In this document: positions 16,501 through 25,360 of the stretch, in pieces
Layout: each line of letters begins with the position of its first letter
How positions within the stretch are numbered: the first letter of the stretch is position 1
From: Prochlorococcus sp. AG-402-N21
GTDB lineage: Bacteria > Cyanobacteriota > Cyanobacteriia > PCC-6307 > Cyanobiaceae
Length of the DNA stretch: 64,000 bases
Direction of reading: 5' to 3'
Assembly (NCBI GenBank): GCA_003216435.1
Contig: QCIW01000001.1
Location: forward strand, 62,001-126,000
The notes under the pieces: model-generated
What the model saw: only the letters and a program-made list of their open reading frames with translations
What the model was told of the DNA's origin: nothing
Database searches by the model: none
Program-made: the position numbers and the translations under genes

Positions 16501-16725
16501 TTAAAAACTTCTGCAGTTATCTATATTAGATTCATTAATTATTCTGGTTGGAAATTTCTTTAATTGCCTCCATACAGCTGCAATTAACAAAGCAATAAAT
16601 GCAAGTACTGGCAATGAGCCAATTAATTTCATTGTCAGAGGATCTACTGGGATTGAACTATAGGCCTTAAAAGGTAAACTAACTAAATCACTTAAGGGTG
16701 AACCAAAAGAAGCAATTATTTGCAT
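16501..16725 (-). CDS. Small membrane protein, 74 aa
   Basis: After an N-terminus with PLSDLVSLPFKAYSSIPVDP comes one helix (LIGSLPVLAFIALLIAAVW), then a basic tail (RQLKKFPTRI). The plan resembles small thylakoid proteins with a lumenal N-terminus. No named subunit recognised. It converges with the ABC-F gene, with 17 bases between stops. Confidence 0.55.
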   Translation of the reverse strand: MQIIASFGSPLSDLVSLPFKAYSSIPVDPLTMKLIGSLPVLAFIALLIAAVWRQLKKFPTRIINESNIDNCRSF

Positions 16726-16799
16726 TGGAAATTATTTCTAATAAAAAAATACTATCTCTAGATGAGCCTTAAAGGCAATAATGCTAAGTATAAGATGAT

Positions 16800-16919
16800 T
16801 CAAGATGGGATAGCTGAAAATACTTGCAAGTGATTAATTTTTATCAGCCTTGTCCCCATTACTTGCCAGAAAATAATTAGGCAAGGAAAAATTACTATTA
16901 ATCCAAAAAGTATTTCCAC
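16800..16919 (-). CDS. Possible single-helix microprotein, 39 aa
   Basis: GTG at 16917-16919, TGA at 16800-16802. MEILFGLIVIFPCLIIFW forms a helix at the very N-terminus, followed by QVMGTRLIKINHLQVFSAIPS. It lies just upstream of the 74-aa membrane protein on the same strand, so they may be co-transcribed. The evidence is an open frame with a credible helix only; it could be fortuitous. Confidence 0.35.
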   Translation of the reverse strand: MEILFGLIVIFPCLIIFWQVMGTRLIKINHLQVFSAIPS

Positions 16920-17009
16920 ATTACTTAGAATATAGAAAAAATTAGATTGGATTTTAAATAAAAAAATAAGAAAATATTTATTTTAACAAATTAAATCTCT
17001 ATAGATATC

Positions 17010-17675
17010 TTACCAAGGAAGTATTTCTCCATTAGAATGCCAAAATGTACCGGAGTTTGTAATATTTAATAAGTCTATTCTTTTTAATAAACCAAGCACA
17101 GATTCTTGTGTACTTATTCCTTGAGAGGTAAATCCTGTCATTCCTGTACTAACAAGTCCAGGGTGTAAAATAGCAACTGATATTCCTTTATGCGCAAGGT
17201 CGATTGAAAGTGATTTTCCTGCCATACAAAGTGACACTTTAGACATTCTATATCCATAAGAACCTCCACTTGTATTATCTTCAATAGAGCCCATTCTACT
17301 TGTCATAAGTATAATTTTTGATCCTTGGACTAAGTTTCCAATCATTGCGCGCGTAAAACATAATGGACTTAAAGCATTAACTTCAAATTGTCTAAGAATA
17401 CTTTCAGGATCTAGATCAGAAATAGAGTTGCTTTCGTATATTCCAGCATTATGAATCAAAACATCAATTTTTTCTCCTTTAATCTTGTTAATAAGATTAA
17501 TAACCGAATTACCAGAGCTTATATCCACTCCTGTCTCAACCCTAACTGGTAAATCATCAAGGTCAGGAGAAGAGTTTCTACAAGTAGCTATCACTTGCTC
17601 ACCCCTATCTGCAAGCTGTTTGCAATATTCAAGACCTATTCCACGATTGGATCCTGTTATGAGATAAGTTGCCAA
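17010..17675 (-). CDS. Short-chain dehydrogenase/reductase (SDR), 221 aa
   Basis: This is a Rossmann-fold NAD(P)-dependent oxidoreductase. The nucleotide-binding motif TGSNRGIG is at residues 7-14, the NAG motif (LIHNAGIY) near 76, the catalytic Ser in LMTSRMGS, and YxxxK as YRMSK. PG follows the active site (LHPGLVSTGM). It lacks a long substrate loop, like the short C-factor/CsgA-type SDRs. Substrate unknown. An ATG starts it 8 residues before the motif, the usual distance. Confidence 0.9.
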   Translation of the reverse strand: MATYLITGSNRGIGLEYCKQLADRGEQVIATCRNSSPDLDDLPVRVETGVDISSGNSVINLINKIKGEKIDVLIHNAGIYESNSISDLDPESILRQFEVNALSPLCFTRAMIGNLVQGSKIILMTSRMGSIEDNTSGGSYGYRMSKVSLCMAGKSLSIDLAHKGISVAILHPGLVSTGMTGFTSQGISTQESVLGLLKRIDLLNITNSGTFWHSNGEILPW

Positions 17676-17783
17676 AAAAACTATTGCATGTAAAAAGAAA
17701 CTTAATGCCTGATTTTGAGGAATCTTGTATTTTTATATTATTCTCTAAAAGGCTTCATATTTTGAAAAATATGTGAATAATTA

Positions 17784-18527
17784 CTATTTACGATATGCCA
17801 AGATATATCTATTGCCTGGTATAGGTTCTATCAAAACAGTATCATCTTTCAAAATCTTAGATGCTTCTTCAATATCTCCTTCAACTTTAATTAACTTATT
17901 AATAATACCAGTAAAACTTGCATCTCCTCCTGTAGTACTTGCAAGAATAGTTAAAGGTTGAAACCTTTGTAAAATTTCCGGCAAAACAGTCTTTCCCTGA
18001 ATGAAATTACCAGCAAGAGGTAATTTGAGATTTACGACAGGAGTAATTACAGCATCAATTTTGCAGGAAGGTATATTTATATCAAGAAATCCATGAGGCT
18101 CAATATATAAAGAACCACACTCATGTTTAAGTAAATATCCATTTTCCAAGGTAGGAACAGAGGCACCAGCAGTAGCTTCTATTTCAAGGTCGACATATTT
18201 ATGTTTCTCTCCAGGAGATAATTCAAGAATTGAGCTGAAGCCTATATTTTTGACAACCTTAGATGCTGATTTTGAACAAATTACTGGAATTGTCCGGGAT
18301 AAAATCTTAAGTGAAGGTGGATGAGCATGATCAGCTAGTCCTTGGGTTAACAAAATAAGATTGATTCCTTCAGGAGGTTCTACTTCCTTTTTTAAAATAC
18401 CTTCTATCAACCAAGGGCCAGGAGGAAAAACAAGGTTTCCGGTAAGCCATGGATCAATCAAAATACGTAAATCCCCTATTTCCAGGAACCATCCACTAGA
18501 ACCAAAATAAGTAGCCGAAAAAGTCAT
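17784..18527 (-). CDS. Metallo-beta-lactamase-fold hydrolase-like protein, 247 aa
   Basis: The N-terminal half follows the MBL fold (TYFGSSGWFLEIGDLRILID as strands, then PW for the usual DP). The metal motif is degenerate: where HxHxDH is expected it reads TQGLADHAHPP, keeping only the Asp-His. Later ligands (PHGFLD) are partly present. Cyanobacterial and plant relatives with the same LTQG-DHxH form exist, so it may bind metal differently or not at all. It diverges from the aldo/keto reductase with only 51 bases between starts. Confidence 0.8.
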   Translation of the reverse strand: MTFSATYFGSSGWFLEIGDLRILIDPWLTGNLVFPPGPWLIEGILKKEVEPPEGINLILLTQGLADHAHPPSLKILSRTIPVICSKSASKVVKNIGFSSILELSPGEKHKYVDLEIEATAGASVPTLENGYLLKHECGSLYIEPHGFLDINIPSCKIDAVITPVVNLKLPLAGNFIQGKTVLPEILQRFQPLTILASTTGGDASFTGIINKLIKVEGDIEEASKILKDDTVLIEPIPGNRYILAYRK

Positions 18528-18578
18528 TTATAGAAACTTTTGTTTAACTATTGAGTAAATTACAAAAAAACATTTTAA

Positions 18579-19538
18579 ATGCCCTCAATAGGATTTGGAA
18601 CATGGGCTTGGGGAAATAAATTTCTTTGGGGATATGAACCAGAGAAGTACGACCATATCTTGAAAAACACTTTTGAAAAAGCAATTTTTAGTGGTTTAAG
18701 TTTTATTGATACTGCAGACTCTTATGGAACCGGTCGGCTAAATGGTAGAAGTGAAGAACTTTTAGGATTTTTTTTTAAAAATCTACCTCAATCAAAATTA
18801 AATAAAATTACACTTGCAACAAAATTAGCTCCATATCCGTGGAGAGTTGGAAGGCAAGGGTTTAAATCAGCCTTTGACGCAAGTAAAAAAAGACTTAACG
18901 GCAAACTCGACAGAGTACAACTTCATTGGAGTACGTCTCGTTATGCTCCCTGGCAAGAAGAGCAGTTGATAAATGGGTTAGGTGACCTTGTAGAGGATGG
19001 TCTTGTCTCAGAAATTGGAGTATCAAATATGGGACCAGAGCGATTGAAATCGATGCATAATCGTTTAAAACTAAGGGGGCTGAAATTAAAGAGTCTACAA
19101 ATTCAATTTTCTTTATTATCTCCCTCATTAAATAAAATTTTTAAGACTATAGATACCTGCAAAAATCTAGATATTGAACTTATAGCATATAGCCCACTTG
19201 CTCTTGGGGTTCTTGCTATTCCGCCTGAAGTCGAACCTATGTCTATGACATTACCAAGAAAAACAATTTTCAATCGTCTTTTACCATCCAGCCAAAAATT
19301 GCGAAGTTGCATGAAATCAATTGCAAAAAAAAGAGGGGTAAGTCAATCACAAGTAGCTCTAAATTGGTGCAGATCTTATGGGGCAATGCCAATAGTAGGT
19401 ATCCGTGACCCTTTACAAGCTATAGATGCCGCTGCCGCATTAAACTGGCAACTATCTCCAACCGAGAAAAAAGAATTAACGCTGCTTAGTAAGGACTGTG
19501 ATGCAAAAATGCCTAATAATCCTTTTCAGAGTAGATAA
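18579..19538 (+). CDS. Aldo/keto reductase, 319 aa
   Basis: This is an NADPH-dependent carbonyl reductase of the AKR (TIM-barrel) family. Visible motifs are the N-terminal GFGTWAWGNKF and the catalytic tetrad: Asp and Tyr in FIDTADSYGTG, Lys in ATKLAP, His in VQLHWS. The late VGIRDPLQAIDAAAALNW is the cofactor-binding end. Length is normal. Substrate unknown; family members reduce aldehydes and sugar-derived carbonyls. It shares a short divergent promoter region with the MBL-fold gene. Confidence 0.9.
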   Translation: MPSIGFGTWAWGNKFLWGYEPEKYDHILKNTFEKAIFSGLSFIDTADSYGTGRLNGRSEELLGFFFKNLPQSKLNKITLATKLAPYPWRVGRQGFKSAFDASKKRLNGKLDRVQLHWSTSRYAPWQEEQLINGLGDLVEDGLVSEIGVSNMGPERLKSMHNRLKLRGLKLKSLQIQFSLLSPSLNKIFKTIDTCKNLDIELIAYSPLALGVLAIPPEVEPMSMTLPRKTIFNRLLPSSQKLRSCMKSIAKKRGVSQSQVALNWCRSYGAMPIVGIRDPLQAIDAAAALNWQLSPTEKKELTLLSKDCDAKMPNNPFQSR

Positions 19539-19605
19539 AATTCAATTTAATAAATCAAGTAATTTTTAAACCCAGATCGCACTTTTTTCCTTTTATCAAT
19601 ATAAA

Positions 19606-19677
19606 AGCGGATGACCAGAATTGAACTGGCGACATTCAGCTTGGGAAGCTGACGTTCTACCGCTGAACTACATCCGC
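19606..19677 (-). tRNA. tRNA-Gly (CCC)
   Basis: Read on the minus strand the 72-base sequence folds as a cloverleaf. The acceptor is GCGGATG / CATCCGC, the D arm has GTTCAGCGGTAGAAC, and the anticodon stem TCAGC / GCTGA carries loop TTCCCAA. The T arm GCCAG TTCAATT CTGGT and discriminator U follow. The anticodon at loop positions 34-36 is CCC, so it reads GGG glycine codons. CCA is not encoded. Confidence 0.95.
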
Positions 19678-19771
19678 ACAACATTAGTATAGCCAAATAA
19701 AATATAATCTATTTAATTACAATAGAAAAAATAATCTATTTACTATATATTTAACTGCCGAAAGTAAACTT

Positions 19772-20011
19772 ATGTATATGATAGAAATAAAAACAAAAAT
19801 GAGCTATCTAGAAGAAGATGAATCAATGCCTGCCTTCATTTCTGATATTAAAGCCTATTCAAGCATACAGTTTGAATATCATTCACAACATAGTGCTGCA
19901 ATTAGAGAGCTTGAAGCGCAAAACCATCTATTAACTCAAAGAATTAATGAATTAGAAATAAAACTAAACCTAATTATAAAAGGATCAAAACAAAGCAAAA
20001 TAAATAAATAA
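19772..20011 (+). CDS. Coiled-coil small protein, 70-79 aa
   Basis: The start is ATG at 19772 or, more likely, 19799 (MSYLEEDESMPAF). The second half is a coiled coil with heptad-like Leu/Ile spacing (AAIRELEAQNHLLTQRINEL, then EIKLNLIIKG). The tail is Lys-rich. It is soluble and lies between the tRNA and the GPx gene. Function unknown. Confidence 0.55.
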   Translation: MYMIEIKTKMSYLEEDESMPAFISDIKAYSSIQFEYHSQHSAAIRELEAQNHLLTQRINELEIKLNLIIKGSKQSKINK

Positions 20012-20052
20012 ATTTAAATCTTTTATCTCTAATCGGGATCTTAAGGTGTGTT

Positions 20053-20532
20053 CTAAGAATCCAAAGCAACTTCGATTGCTGTTATTAACTCTTCGCTTTC
20101 CGGAAGGATTCCTGGCTCAAATCTAGCCATTACATTTCCATCTTTCCCTATTAAAAATTTTGCAAAATTCCAACTTACATCTCCTGCTGGCTCTGCCTTA
20201 TTGAGAGTGGTGTAAGGCTCTGTAGTTGCTCCCTTAGCATGGACTTTGTTGAAAATTTCAAAATCAGCTCCATATTTTAAAGCGCAGAAATCCTTGATTT
20301 CATCTATTGAACCAGGTTCTTGGCCAGCAAAATCATTGCAAGGAAATCCAAGTACAAAAAAACCTCTATTTTTGTATTTTTTTTGTAAATTCTGTAAACC
20401 TGCGTATTGAGGTGTATTACCACAACGACTGGCAACATTAACAATCAATAAAACGTTGTTGGCATAATCTCCTAAGCTTTTCTGTTGACCATTTGAAGTT
20501 TCTACAACGGTTTTGGAGACGTTGACTAGCAT
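20053..20532 (-). CDS. Glutathione peroxidase-family thiol peroxidase, 159 aa
   Basis: These enzymes reduce lipid or hydrogen peroxides using glutathione, thioredoxin or NADPH-linked donors. The catalytic Cys37 sits in NVASRCGNTPQY, Gln71 in FAGQEPG, and Trp121-Asn122 in SWNFAKFLI; these complete the tetrad. The usual FPCNQF reads FPCNDF. It uses Cys, not selenocysteine. Cyanobacterial relatives are monomeric antioxidant enzymes, which fits a phototroph. ATG start, length normal. Confidence 0.92.
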   Translation of the reverse strand: MLVNVSKTVVETSNGQQKSLGDYANNVLLIVNVASRCGNTPQYAGLQNLQKKYKNRGFFVLGFPCNDFAGQEPGSIDEIKDFCALKYGADFEIFNKVHAKGATTEPYTTLNKAEPAGDVSWNFAKFLIGKDGNVMARFEPGILPESEELITAIEVALDS

Positions 20533-20877
20533 GAATGAACTAAATATTCGATTATAAATTTTACTCTATTGCTGAGAGAATCTAAATCAATAAGATATTT
20601 TCATATAAAAGGAACTGAGATGAGAATCTAACGTCAAATCAGGTTGCTTTTATCGAAATTAAGACAGATCGATCTTTAAGTATAAAGTATGATCTATTTA
20701 TCTTTGGTTGTTAATTATTAATAATAAGATCTGGTTGTAGCTAGATATTAATTATTGTTCTTGAATAATTAACATGATTAACCTTAAAAAATCCTAAAAA
20801 AGATTGAAAGATTGGCTTAAAAGGATTTAATTCCATTGTTTTGATTATAGAAATTGTAAGTGGAATGGATATTTTAT
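20533..20877. other. AT-rich gap between GPx and an hli gene
   Basis: In these 345 bases I see no ORF with coding character and no clear hairpin. The region separates two minus-strand genes and must contain the GPx promoter. Confidence 0.5.
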
Positions 20878-20985
20878 TTACAAAAACCCAGGGATTATTT
20901 GCCCTGTATAGGCGTAAGCGCCTAAAGCAGCAAACATACCTAACATTGCAAACCGACCATTCAGTAATTCAGCTTTTTGATTCAT
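20878..20985 (-). CDS. hli: High-light-inducible protein (Hli/Scp), 35 aa
   Basis: Hli proteins are single-helix relatives of plant LHC proteins that bind chlorophyll and carotenoid and dissipate excess light energy. The chlorophyll-binding signature ELLNGRFAMLGM is intact, with the conserved Glu, Asn and Arg. The end TGQIIPGFL is typical of Prochlorococcus Hli. ATG at 20983-20985 follows a promoter block shared with other hli genes in the window (21030-21062). Confidence 0.93.
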   Translation of the reverse strand: MNQKAELLNGRFAMLGMFAALGAYAYTGQIIPGFL

Positions 20986-21342
20986 TTGTTTAACCTTAGA
21001 AAGTATCGAACGGACTACCAGTTTTAGCCCATTAAGAAATATAACACACTTTGTTACCGATTGTAAAGGTTGTTTTCGTCTTTTTTCTTTATTTACGAAA
21101 CTCTTAACTTAGTATAACCTTACACAGCAACCAATTTTCGGAGATTTAAGTAATATATTTTTCTTTTCTAGATACTTATATGTATAGTAAGTATGGTTCG
21201 ATATAAGTATTTATAGCCTCTTTTTGGTTGATGATTTTCCTCTAATACAATATATGGCTAACAATTAGACGGATGCTTGTATATTTTTACTGTTTAGCCA
21301 CACTCTAGGTAAAAAATTACTACGATAGTAGAAAAAACTGAT
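20986..21342. other. Divergent regulatory region between hli and a 57-aa gene
   Basis: These 357 bases hold the hli leader and HLR1-like promoter near 21030-21062, and the upstream region of the plus-strand 57-aa gene. The rest is AT-rich with no ORF I would call. Confidence 0.55.
21030..21062 (-). promoter_or_regulatory. Putative light-responsive hli promoter (HLR1-like)
   Basis: On the minus strand GTGTGTTATATTTCTTAAT lies 45-65 bases before the hli ATG. The block GTTATATTTCTT also occurs before the hli operon (34572-34583), and GTTACATTTCTT before the hli at 27961. GTTATATT resembles half of the HLR1 element, (G/T)TTACA(T/A)(T/A), known to bind RpaB; it also overlaps a plausible -10. Confidence 0.5.
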
Positions 21343-21516
21343 ATGAATGAACTTCAGTCAGCTGTAGATACTTTTCCATTCTGGAAAGCTATCTTATGGT
21401 GTTTCTACCCAATGTCTATTCTTATATTATTGGAATTATTTGCTAGCAGTTTCAACGATGATGACGATCAAGATGGTGGGAAAATGATACCTGTTTATCA
21501 AGGTTCATATAACTAG
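21343..21516 (+). CDS. Conserved-looking single-pass membrane protein, 57 aa
   Basis: ATG at 21343, TAG at 21514-21516. After a short N-terminus (MNELQSAVDTFPFWK) there is one helix (AILWCFYPMSILILLELF). A strongly acidic patch (NDDDDQDGG) and a tail (KMIPVYQGSYN) follow. It lies 14 bases before the peroxiredoxin gene, so the two may be co-transcribed. No named function. Confidence 0.7.
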   Translation: MNELQSAVDTFPFWKAILWCFYPMSILILLELFASSFNDDDDQDGGKMIPVYQGSYN

Positions 21517-21530
21517 AAGAATATCTACTA

Positions 21531-21989
21531 ATGCCATTAAAAGTTGCAGATAAATTACCAGAGTTTTCTCTTGTCGATCAGTTCGGTAAGCTTCGAACTA
21601 ATAAAGAAGTAGAAGGCAAGACTTTTGTGTTGTTTTTTTATCCTAAAGATGATACTCCGGGATGTACTATTGAAGCATGTGGTTTCAGAGATAAATACGA
21701 TTTATTTAAAATCCTTGGCGCTGAAGTATGGGGTATTAGTAATGGGGACAGTAGAAGTCATCTTGAATTTGCCAATAAGAATAATCTTCAATATCCATTA
21801 TTATGTGACTCAAATAATAAACTAAGAAGAGAATTTGGTGTCCCTAAATATCTCGGTTTAATAGAAGGAAGAGTCACTTATATTGTGGACTCGAAAGGTA
21901 TAGTAAGACATATTTTCGAAGATCTACTTAATGGGCCAGCTCATATAAAAGAAGCTCTAAGAGTACTAAAAGAACTCCAATTGAAATAA
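21531..21989 (+). CDS. Peroxiredoxin Q / BCP
   Basis: PrxQ/BCP enzymes are thiol peroxidases that detoxify H2O2 and organic peroxides with thioredoxin as donor. The motif YPKDDTPGCTIEACGFRD carries peroxidatic Cys45 and resolving Cys50 in the C-x4-C spacing of this subfamily. The downstream thioredoxin-fold Arg and GVPKYLGLIEGRVTYIVD strand fit. Length 152 is normal. It probably draws electrons from the NTRC or thioredoxin system. Confidence 0.94.
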   Translation: MPLKVADKLPEFSLVDQFGKLRTNKEVEGKTFVLFFYPKDDTPGCTIEACGFRDKYDLFKILGAEVWGISNGDSRSHLEFANKNNLQYPLLCDSNNKLRREFGVPKYLGLIEGRVTYIVDSKGIVRHIFEDLLNGPAHIKEALRVLKELQLK

Positions 21990-22019
21990 CTTAAGAAGAA
22001 TTAAAGTTCTAACTAATAA

Positions 22020-22472
22020 TTAAAAGGTTATACAAATTTTCTTGTCTTCTGGTGTTAAGAATATCTTTTCTACTATCTGACCATTTTTAATAATTATTTG
22101 TTGGATACTTGAATTTTCAGGAACATGAGGTGATTCTACGTTTAATAATTCCTTTGAGAGTAAGTCTTCTATTGTATTAATATCAGATTGCTCTGGATCT
22201 TTCTCAATTTTCTGTACATCTGGCTCAGCAGAAACTTCTGCTGCTACTATCTGTTCCTCATTGGTTAGATCATTTGCCAACTCTAAAATATGGTCTTTGT
22301 AAAAGCGTTCGTGAAATCTTGAGAAGTTTTTCTTAGGCTGCTTATCATCTTGAACTTTATTAAAGTGATTAGTTGAATGAAATTTGGTAAATAGCCTTTT
22401 ATTTAAAGAAGAAATCTTTGAAATAGAATTAAACTTGCTAATGAATTTAGAAATGTATTTCCTTAAGGACAT
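22020..22472 (-). CDS. Hypothetical protein, basic N-terminus and acidic body, 150 aa
   Basis: The first 55 residues are Lys/Ser/Phe-rich (SLRKYISKFISKFNSISK) and the rest is acidic (EEQIVAAEVSAEPDVQKIEK). It ends in a beta-like segment (IQQIIIKNGQIVEKIFLTPE). No signal, membrane helix or known domain. It converges with the peroxiredoxin gene, with 30 bases between stops. The compositional split suggests an RNA-, DNA- or membrane-surface-binding N-terminus, as inference only. Confidence 0.55.
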   Translation of the reverse strand: MSLRKYISKFISKFNSISKISSLNKRLFTKFHSTNHFNKVQDDKQPKKNFSRFHERFYKDHILELANDLTNEEQIVAAEVSAEPDVQKIEKDPEQSDINTIEDLLSKELLNVESPHVPENSSIQQIIIKNGQIVEKIFLTPEDKKICITF

Positions 22473-22625
22473 TGAAATTACTATAGTTGATAAATAGAAA
22501 GTATCAGTTCTAGAATTAATTTCAATTATATTGTTATATTGTATCTAAAATCAACCATTTAAAGTTGTCGGATAAGAGTAATAATTTTGGATTAAACATG
22601 TAGAAATAAAACAGATTGTAGTAAA

Positions 22626-22763
22626 TTAATCTATTTTTTTTACAAGCCAATTTTCTCTATATTTTTTTTCCTTTTTCCAAATTAAAGAGTAAATAGCCTC
22701 TAATGATCCTGGTCTAATAGGGAGCTTGCAGCTCAAAATTGGATTTAATGAAAGGCGTTTCAT
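22626..22763 (-). CDS. Small basic hypothetical protein, 45 aa
   Basis: ATG at 22761-22763 is preceded at 4 bases by GGAG, a rare good ribosome-binding site here. The product begins MKRLSLNPILSCKLPIRPGS and continues through SLIWKKEKKYRENWLVKKID. It is Lys/Arg-rich, with Trp residues and one Cys. It overlaps a longer minus-strand ORF (22714-22923) in another frame, which lacks an RBS and looks less protein-like. Function unknown. Confidence 0.5.
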   Translation of the reverse strand: MKRLSLNPILSCKLPIRPGSLEAIYSLIWKKEKKYRENWLVKKID

Positions 22764-23132
22764 AATTCTCCACCCAATTGGACATTTGAGATAAGGAAAC
22801 CAATATTTTCACAAAAGTCTCTTTTGAAGTAGGGATATGAAGTAGAGACTTAATTAAATTATAGATATATTTCAGTCTAAATACATGAGTTTTATGGCTC
22901 AGGTATTTATCACTGGAGTTCAAGCTTTTATAATTAATAAGATCACTAGGAATAAATACGCTTAATTTTTGTTTTATACATTGTAAGTAAATATACGCAG
23001 TATGAAAGGCAAATGGAAAAAAAAGTAATGAGTATTATGTGTAATGTATTCATGTATAAAATTAGAGATAAATAAATTTTGCCATTATTTTTTTTTATCG
23101 CTTCAATTCTTTACCTTTATTAATTTAATATC
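22764..23132. other. AT-rich gap before the amidotransferase gene
   Basis: These 369 bases contain an unsupported minus-strand frame (22714-22923) and the upstream region of the GATase gene. I see no terminator or RNA. Confidence 0.45.
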
Positions 23133-23867
23133 GTGCGCCTATTAATCATTCAGCATATTAAAAGAGAAGGTCCAGGGTTGTTTTTACAAGTTGCATCTGA
23201 TCTTGGGATGGAAGTAACTTTCTCTCATCTATACCTAAACGATCCTCTCCCAAAGCCAAACAAAAAAGATGTAGTTTTAATAATGGGAGGGCCGATGGGT
23301 ATCAATGATTTATCAAACCCTTTGTACCCATGGCTAAAGCAAGAAGTAAAACTCATAAATTATTGCCTATTAAACCAAATAGGTTTAATAGGCATTTGTC
23401 TTGGTGCTCAACTTTTAGCAAATGCTGCTGGTGGAACAGTGGAAATCCTAAAGAGAGGGTATCCACCGAAAGCAATACCTGAAATAGGTTGGGGTACGAT
23501 CACCGCTTCTTGCAATCCTAAAAAAGAAAAAATTTTCTCACATTTAACTTTTCCATTAGAAGTTTTACATTGGCATGGAGATCGCATTATTCTCCCCCTT
23601 CAAGCTAAATTATTAGCCAGTAGTGAACGATGTAGAGAACAATTTTTTCGTATTGGACCTATGGCATACGGCCTTCAATGTCATATAGAAACAGATAAAT
23701 TAATGGTTGATCAATGGATTAAAGAAGATATTGAATTTATTGCAAATGGTTTGGGCCTTATGGCCAAGGATACATTAAAAAAACAAGAGGCTCTATTTAG
23801 CAATAAAAGTAGAAAATCTCGGCTGAAATTAATCTTTGGCCTAATGAAGATTCTCACAGAAGTCTAA
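23133..23867 (+). CDS. Class I glutamine amidotransferase-like protein, 244 aa
   Basis: This resembles the GATase domain of GMP synthase but stands alone. The nucleophile elbow GICLGAQLLA holds the Cys (near residue 90), the catalytic His-x-Glu appears as LQCHIET, and GGPMGINDLSNPLYPWL is typical of the GuaA-like stand-alone group. The start is GTG at 23133 (MRLLIIQHIKREGPG). The glutaminase partner and product are unknown. Length is normal for the group. Confidence 0.88.
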   Translation: MRLLIIQHIKREGPGLFLQVASDLGMEVTFSHLYLNDPLPKPNKKDVVLIMGGPMGINDLSNPLYPWLKQEVKLINYCLLNQIGLIGICLGAQLLANAAGGTVEILKRGYPPKAIPEIGWGTITASCNPKKEKIFSHLTFPLEVLHWHGDRIILPLQAKLLASSERCREQFFRIGPMAYGLQCHIETDKLMVDQWIKEDIEFIANGLGLMAKDTLKKQEALFSNKSRKSRLKLIFGLMKILTEV

Positions 23868-23880
23868 CTTGGAGTTAATT

Positions 23881-24006
23881 CTAATTAAAGAAGCCATTAG
23901 TAGCTAAAAACCATCCCATAATTATTATCGGACCTAATCCAAATAACAATATAATCAATTTTTGAACTCTGGGACTAGTTTCTTCTTCTTTTCTTAATTT
24001 AGGCAT
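23881..24006 (-). CDS. Single-helix membrane microprotein, 41 aa
   Basis: ATG at 24004-24006, TAG at 23881-23883. A charged N-terminus (MPKLRKEEETSPRVQK) precedes one helix (LIILLFGLGPIIIMGWFLA) and a short end (TNGFFN). It converges with the amidotransferase gene. The layout is that of a small photosystem, cytochrome or NDH subunit, but I cannot match it to one. Confidence 0.6.
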   Translation of the reverse strand: MPKLRKEEETSPRVQKLIILLFGLGPIIIMGWFLATNGFFN

Positions 24007-24181
24007 TTTTAAAATTTTGAATGAATTCAATATAGCTAACTAAAGGATGAGAAAATAAATATTATATTTAAAATCACCTAATTTTGATTAAAAAATAATC
24101 TCTATAAGCATTAAAATCTCAATAGATCAGATGGATATTCAAATAAATTGCTGAGAAATAAAATTAATTGCGTAATATTTC

Positions 24182-25360
24182 CTATAATTTGTACCATAAG
24201 TATCTCTCATTATCTTTATCCGCTTTTACCGCAATACAATTAGCAGCAACATTCCATAAAGCCTTATAAATAGGTGTTGGATTATAGAGGTAAACTTTCG
24301 GGAAAGCTTTCTTAATAGCTAGGGTTGCTTCCTTTGCATGATAGTGAGGAATAGTGGGAGCTATATGATGAATTACATGAGTAGAACCGATATGGTGGTG
24401 AAGAAAATCAATAATCCTTCCATATGGACGATCTATTGATAAAAATGCTCCTCTAATAAAGGAGAACTCAGAACCACCAAGATGGGGAACATCAGTATCT
24501 GTATGGTGAAGCCATGTATATATAACTAACCAACAATTAACCACTAACAATGGTCCTATATACATCAAGAAAATTGAGGTGAATCCAAATCGATTCAATA
24601 AAGATAAAAGGCAAATAATTGCAATACCCACACCAAAATCAGAAATCCAAACCTTTTTGGCCCAAATAGAAGGCCATAATTTTTCCGAGAATGGTTTTAC
24701 AGGCCAGAAATGATTAGAAACACCATATCGAGGCCCACCTGTCGCCCCCGCTAATAAATAGGCAGGCCAGCCAATTACAAGGTGTATTAAGAGTTGAATT
24801 ATTCCGTATTGTGTTTTCCCTAATGTTCTAGATAGCGCCAATTCCTTATCACCTCCTACTTTTTCCCCTCGTGGATTATCTCCCATAACTAAAGGCACAT
24901 GTGTCTCTCCATCTGTTATGTGATTAGTGAATCGATGGTGAATTGCATGAGAGCGTTGCCAAGAAAAATATGGAACCAAGAGAAATGAGTGCAATATATA
25001 TCCAACAATTGTCTCGAGTCTTCGATTATTAGAAAAAGCGCCATGCCCACATTCATGAGCTAAAACCCAAAATCCCATAGCTGTCGTCCCAGAAATAAAT
25101 ATATAAAGGATCCATACTGGGAACATTGCCTTTGTCTGAGGAATATAGAAACCAATCGCGACAACAAGTATTTGAATTAATAATGATTGCAATAAATATG
25201 AAAGAGAAGTGAAAGTATTTATATCAACGCACCTGTCAGGAAGTATATTTTTTATTTCTCGCATCGTAGGAATATCTTCCATACTGATATCTAAAGCCTT
25301 CCCTTTAAGGCCAGAAAATCGAACATCTTTAGGCATATCTGAACGTGGAATAATTGTCAA
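24182..25360 (-). CDS. desA: Membrane fatty-acid desaturase, delta-12 (DesA-type), 392 aa
   Basis: Acyl-lipid desaturases insert double bonds into membrane-lipid fatty acids using ferredoxin and a di-iron centre. All three His boxes are present: HECGHGAF near residues 102-109, HAIHHRFTNH near 138-147, and HVIHHIAPTIPHYH near 325-340. Hydrophobic segments lie between them. The box sequences and length match the omega-6/delta-12 group better than delta-9. It would help set membrane fluidity in the cold or under light stress. Single gene. Confidence 0.88.
   Translation of the reverse strand: MTIIPRSDMPKDVRFSGLKGKALDISMEDIPTMREIKNILPDRCVDINTFTSLSYLLQSLLIQILVVAIGFYIPQTKAMFPVWILYIFISGTTAMGFWVLAHECGHGAFSNNRRLETIVGYILHSFLLVPYFSWQRSHAIHHRFTNHITDGETHVPLVMGDNPRGEKVGGDKELALSRTLGKTQYGIIQLLIHLVIGWPAYLLAGATGGPRYGVSNHFWPVKPFSEKLWPSIWAKKVWISDFGVGIAIICLLSLLNRFGFTSIFLMYIGPLLVVNCWLVIYTWLHHTDTDVPHLGGSEFSFIRGAFLSIDRPYGRIIDFLHHHIGSTHVIHHIAPTIPHYHAKEATLAIKKAFPKVYLYNPTPIYKALWNVAANCIAVKADKDNERYLWYKL

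Noticed and set aside
22714-22923. Minus-strand ORF of 69 codons
   Set aside because: The overlapping 45-codon frame (22626-22763) has a Shine-Dalgarno and more protein-like content, so I chose that one.
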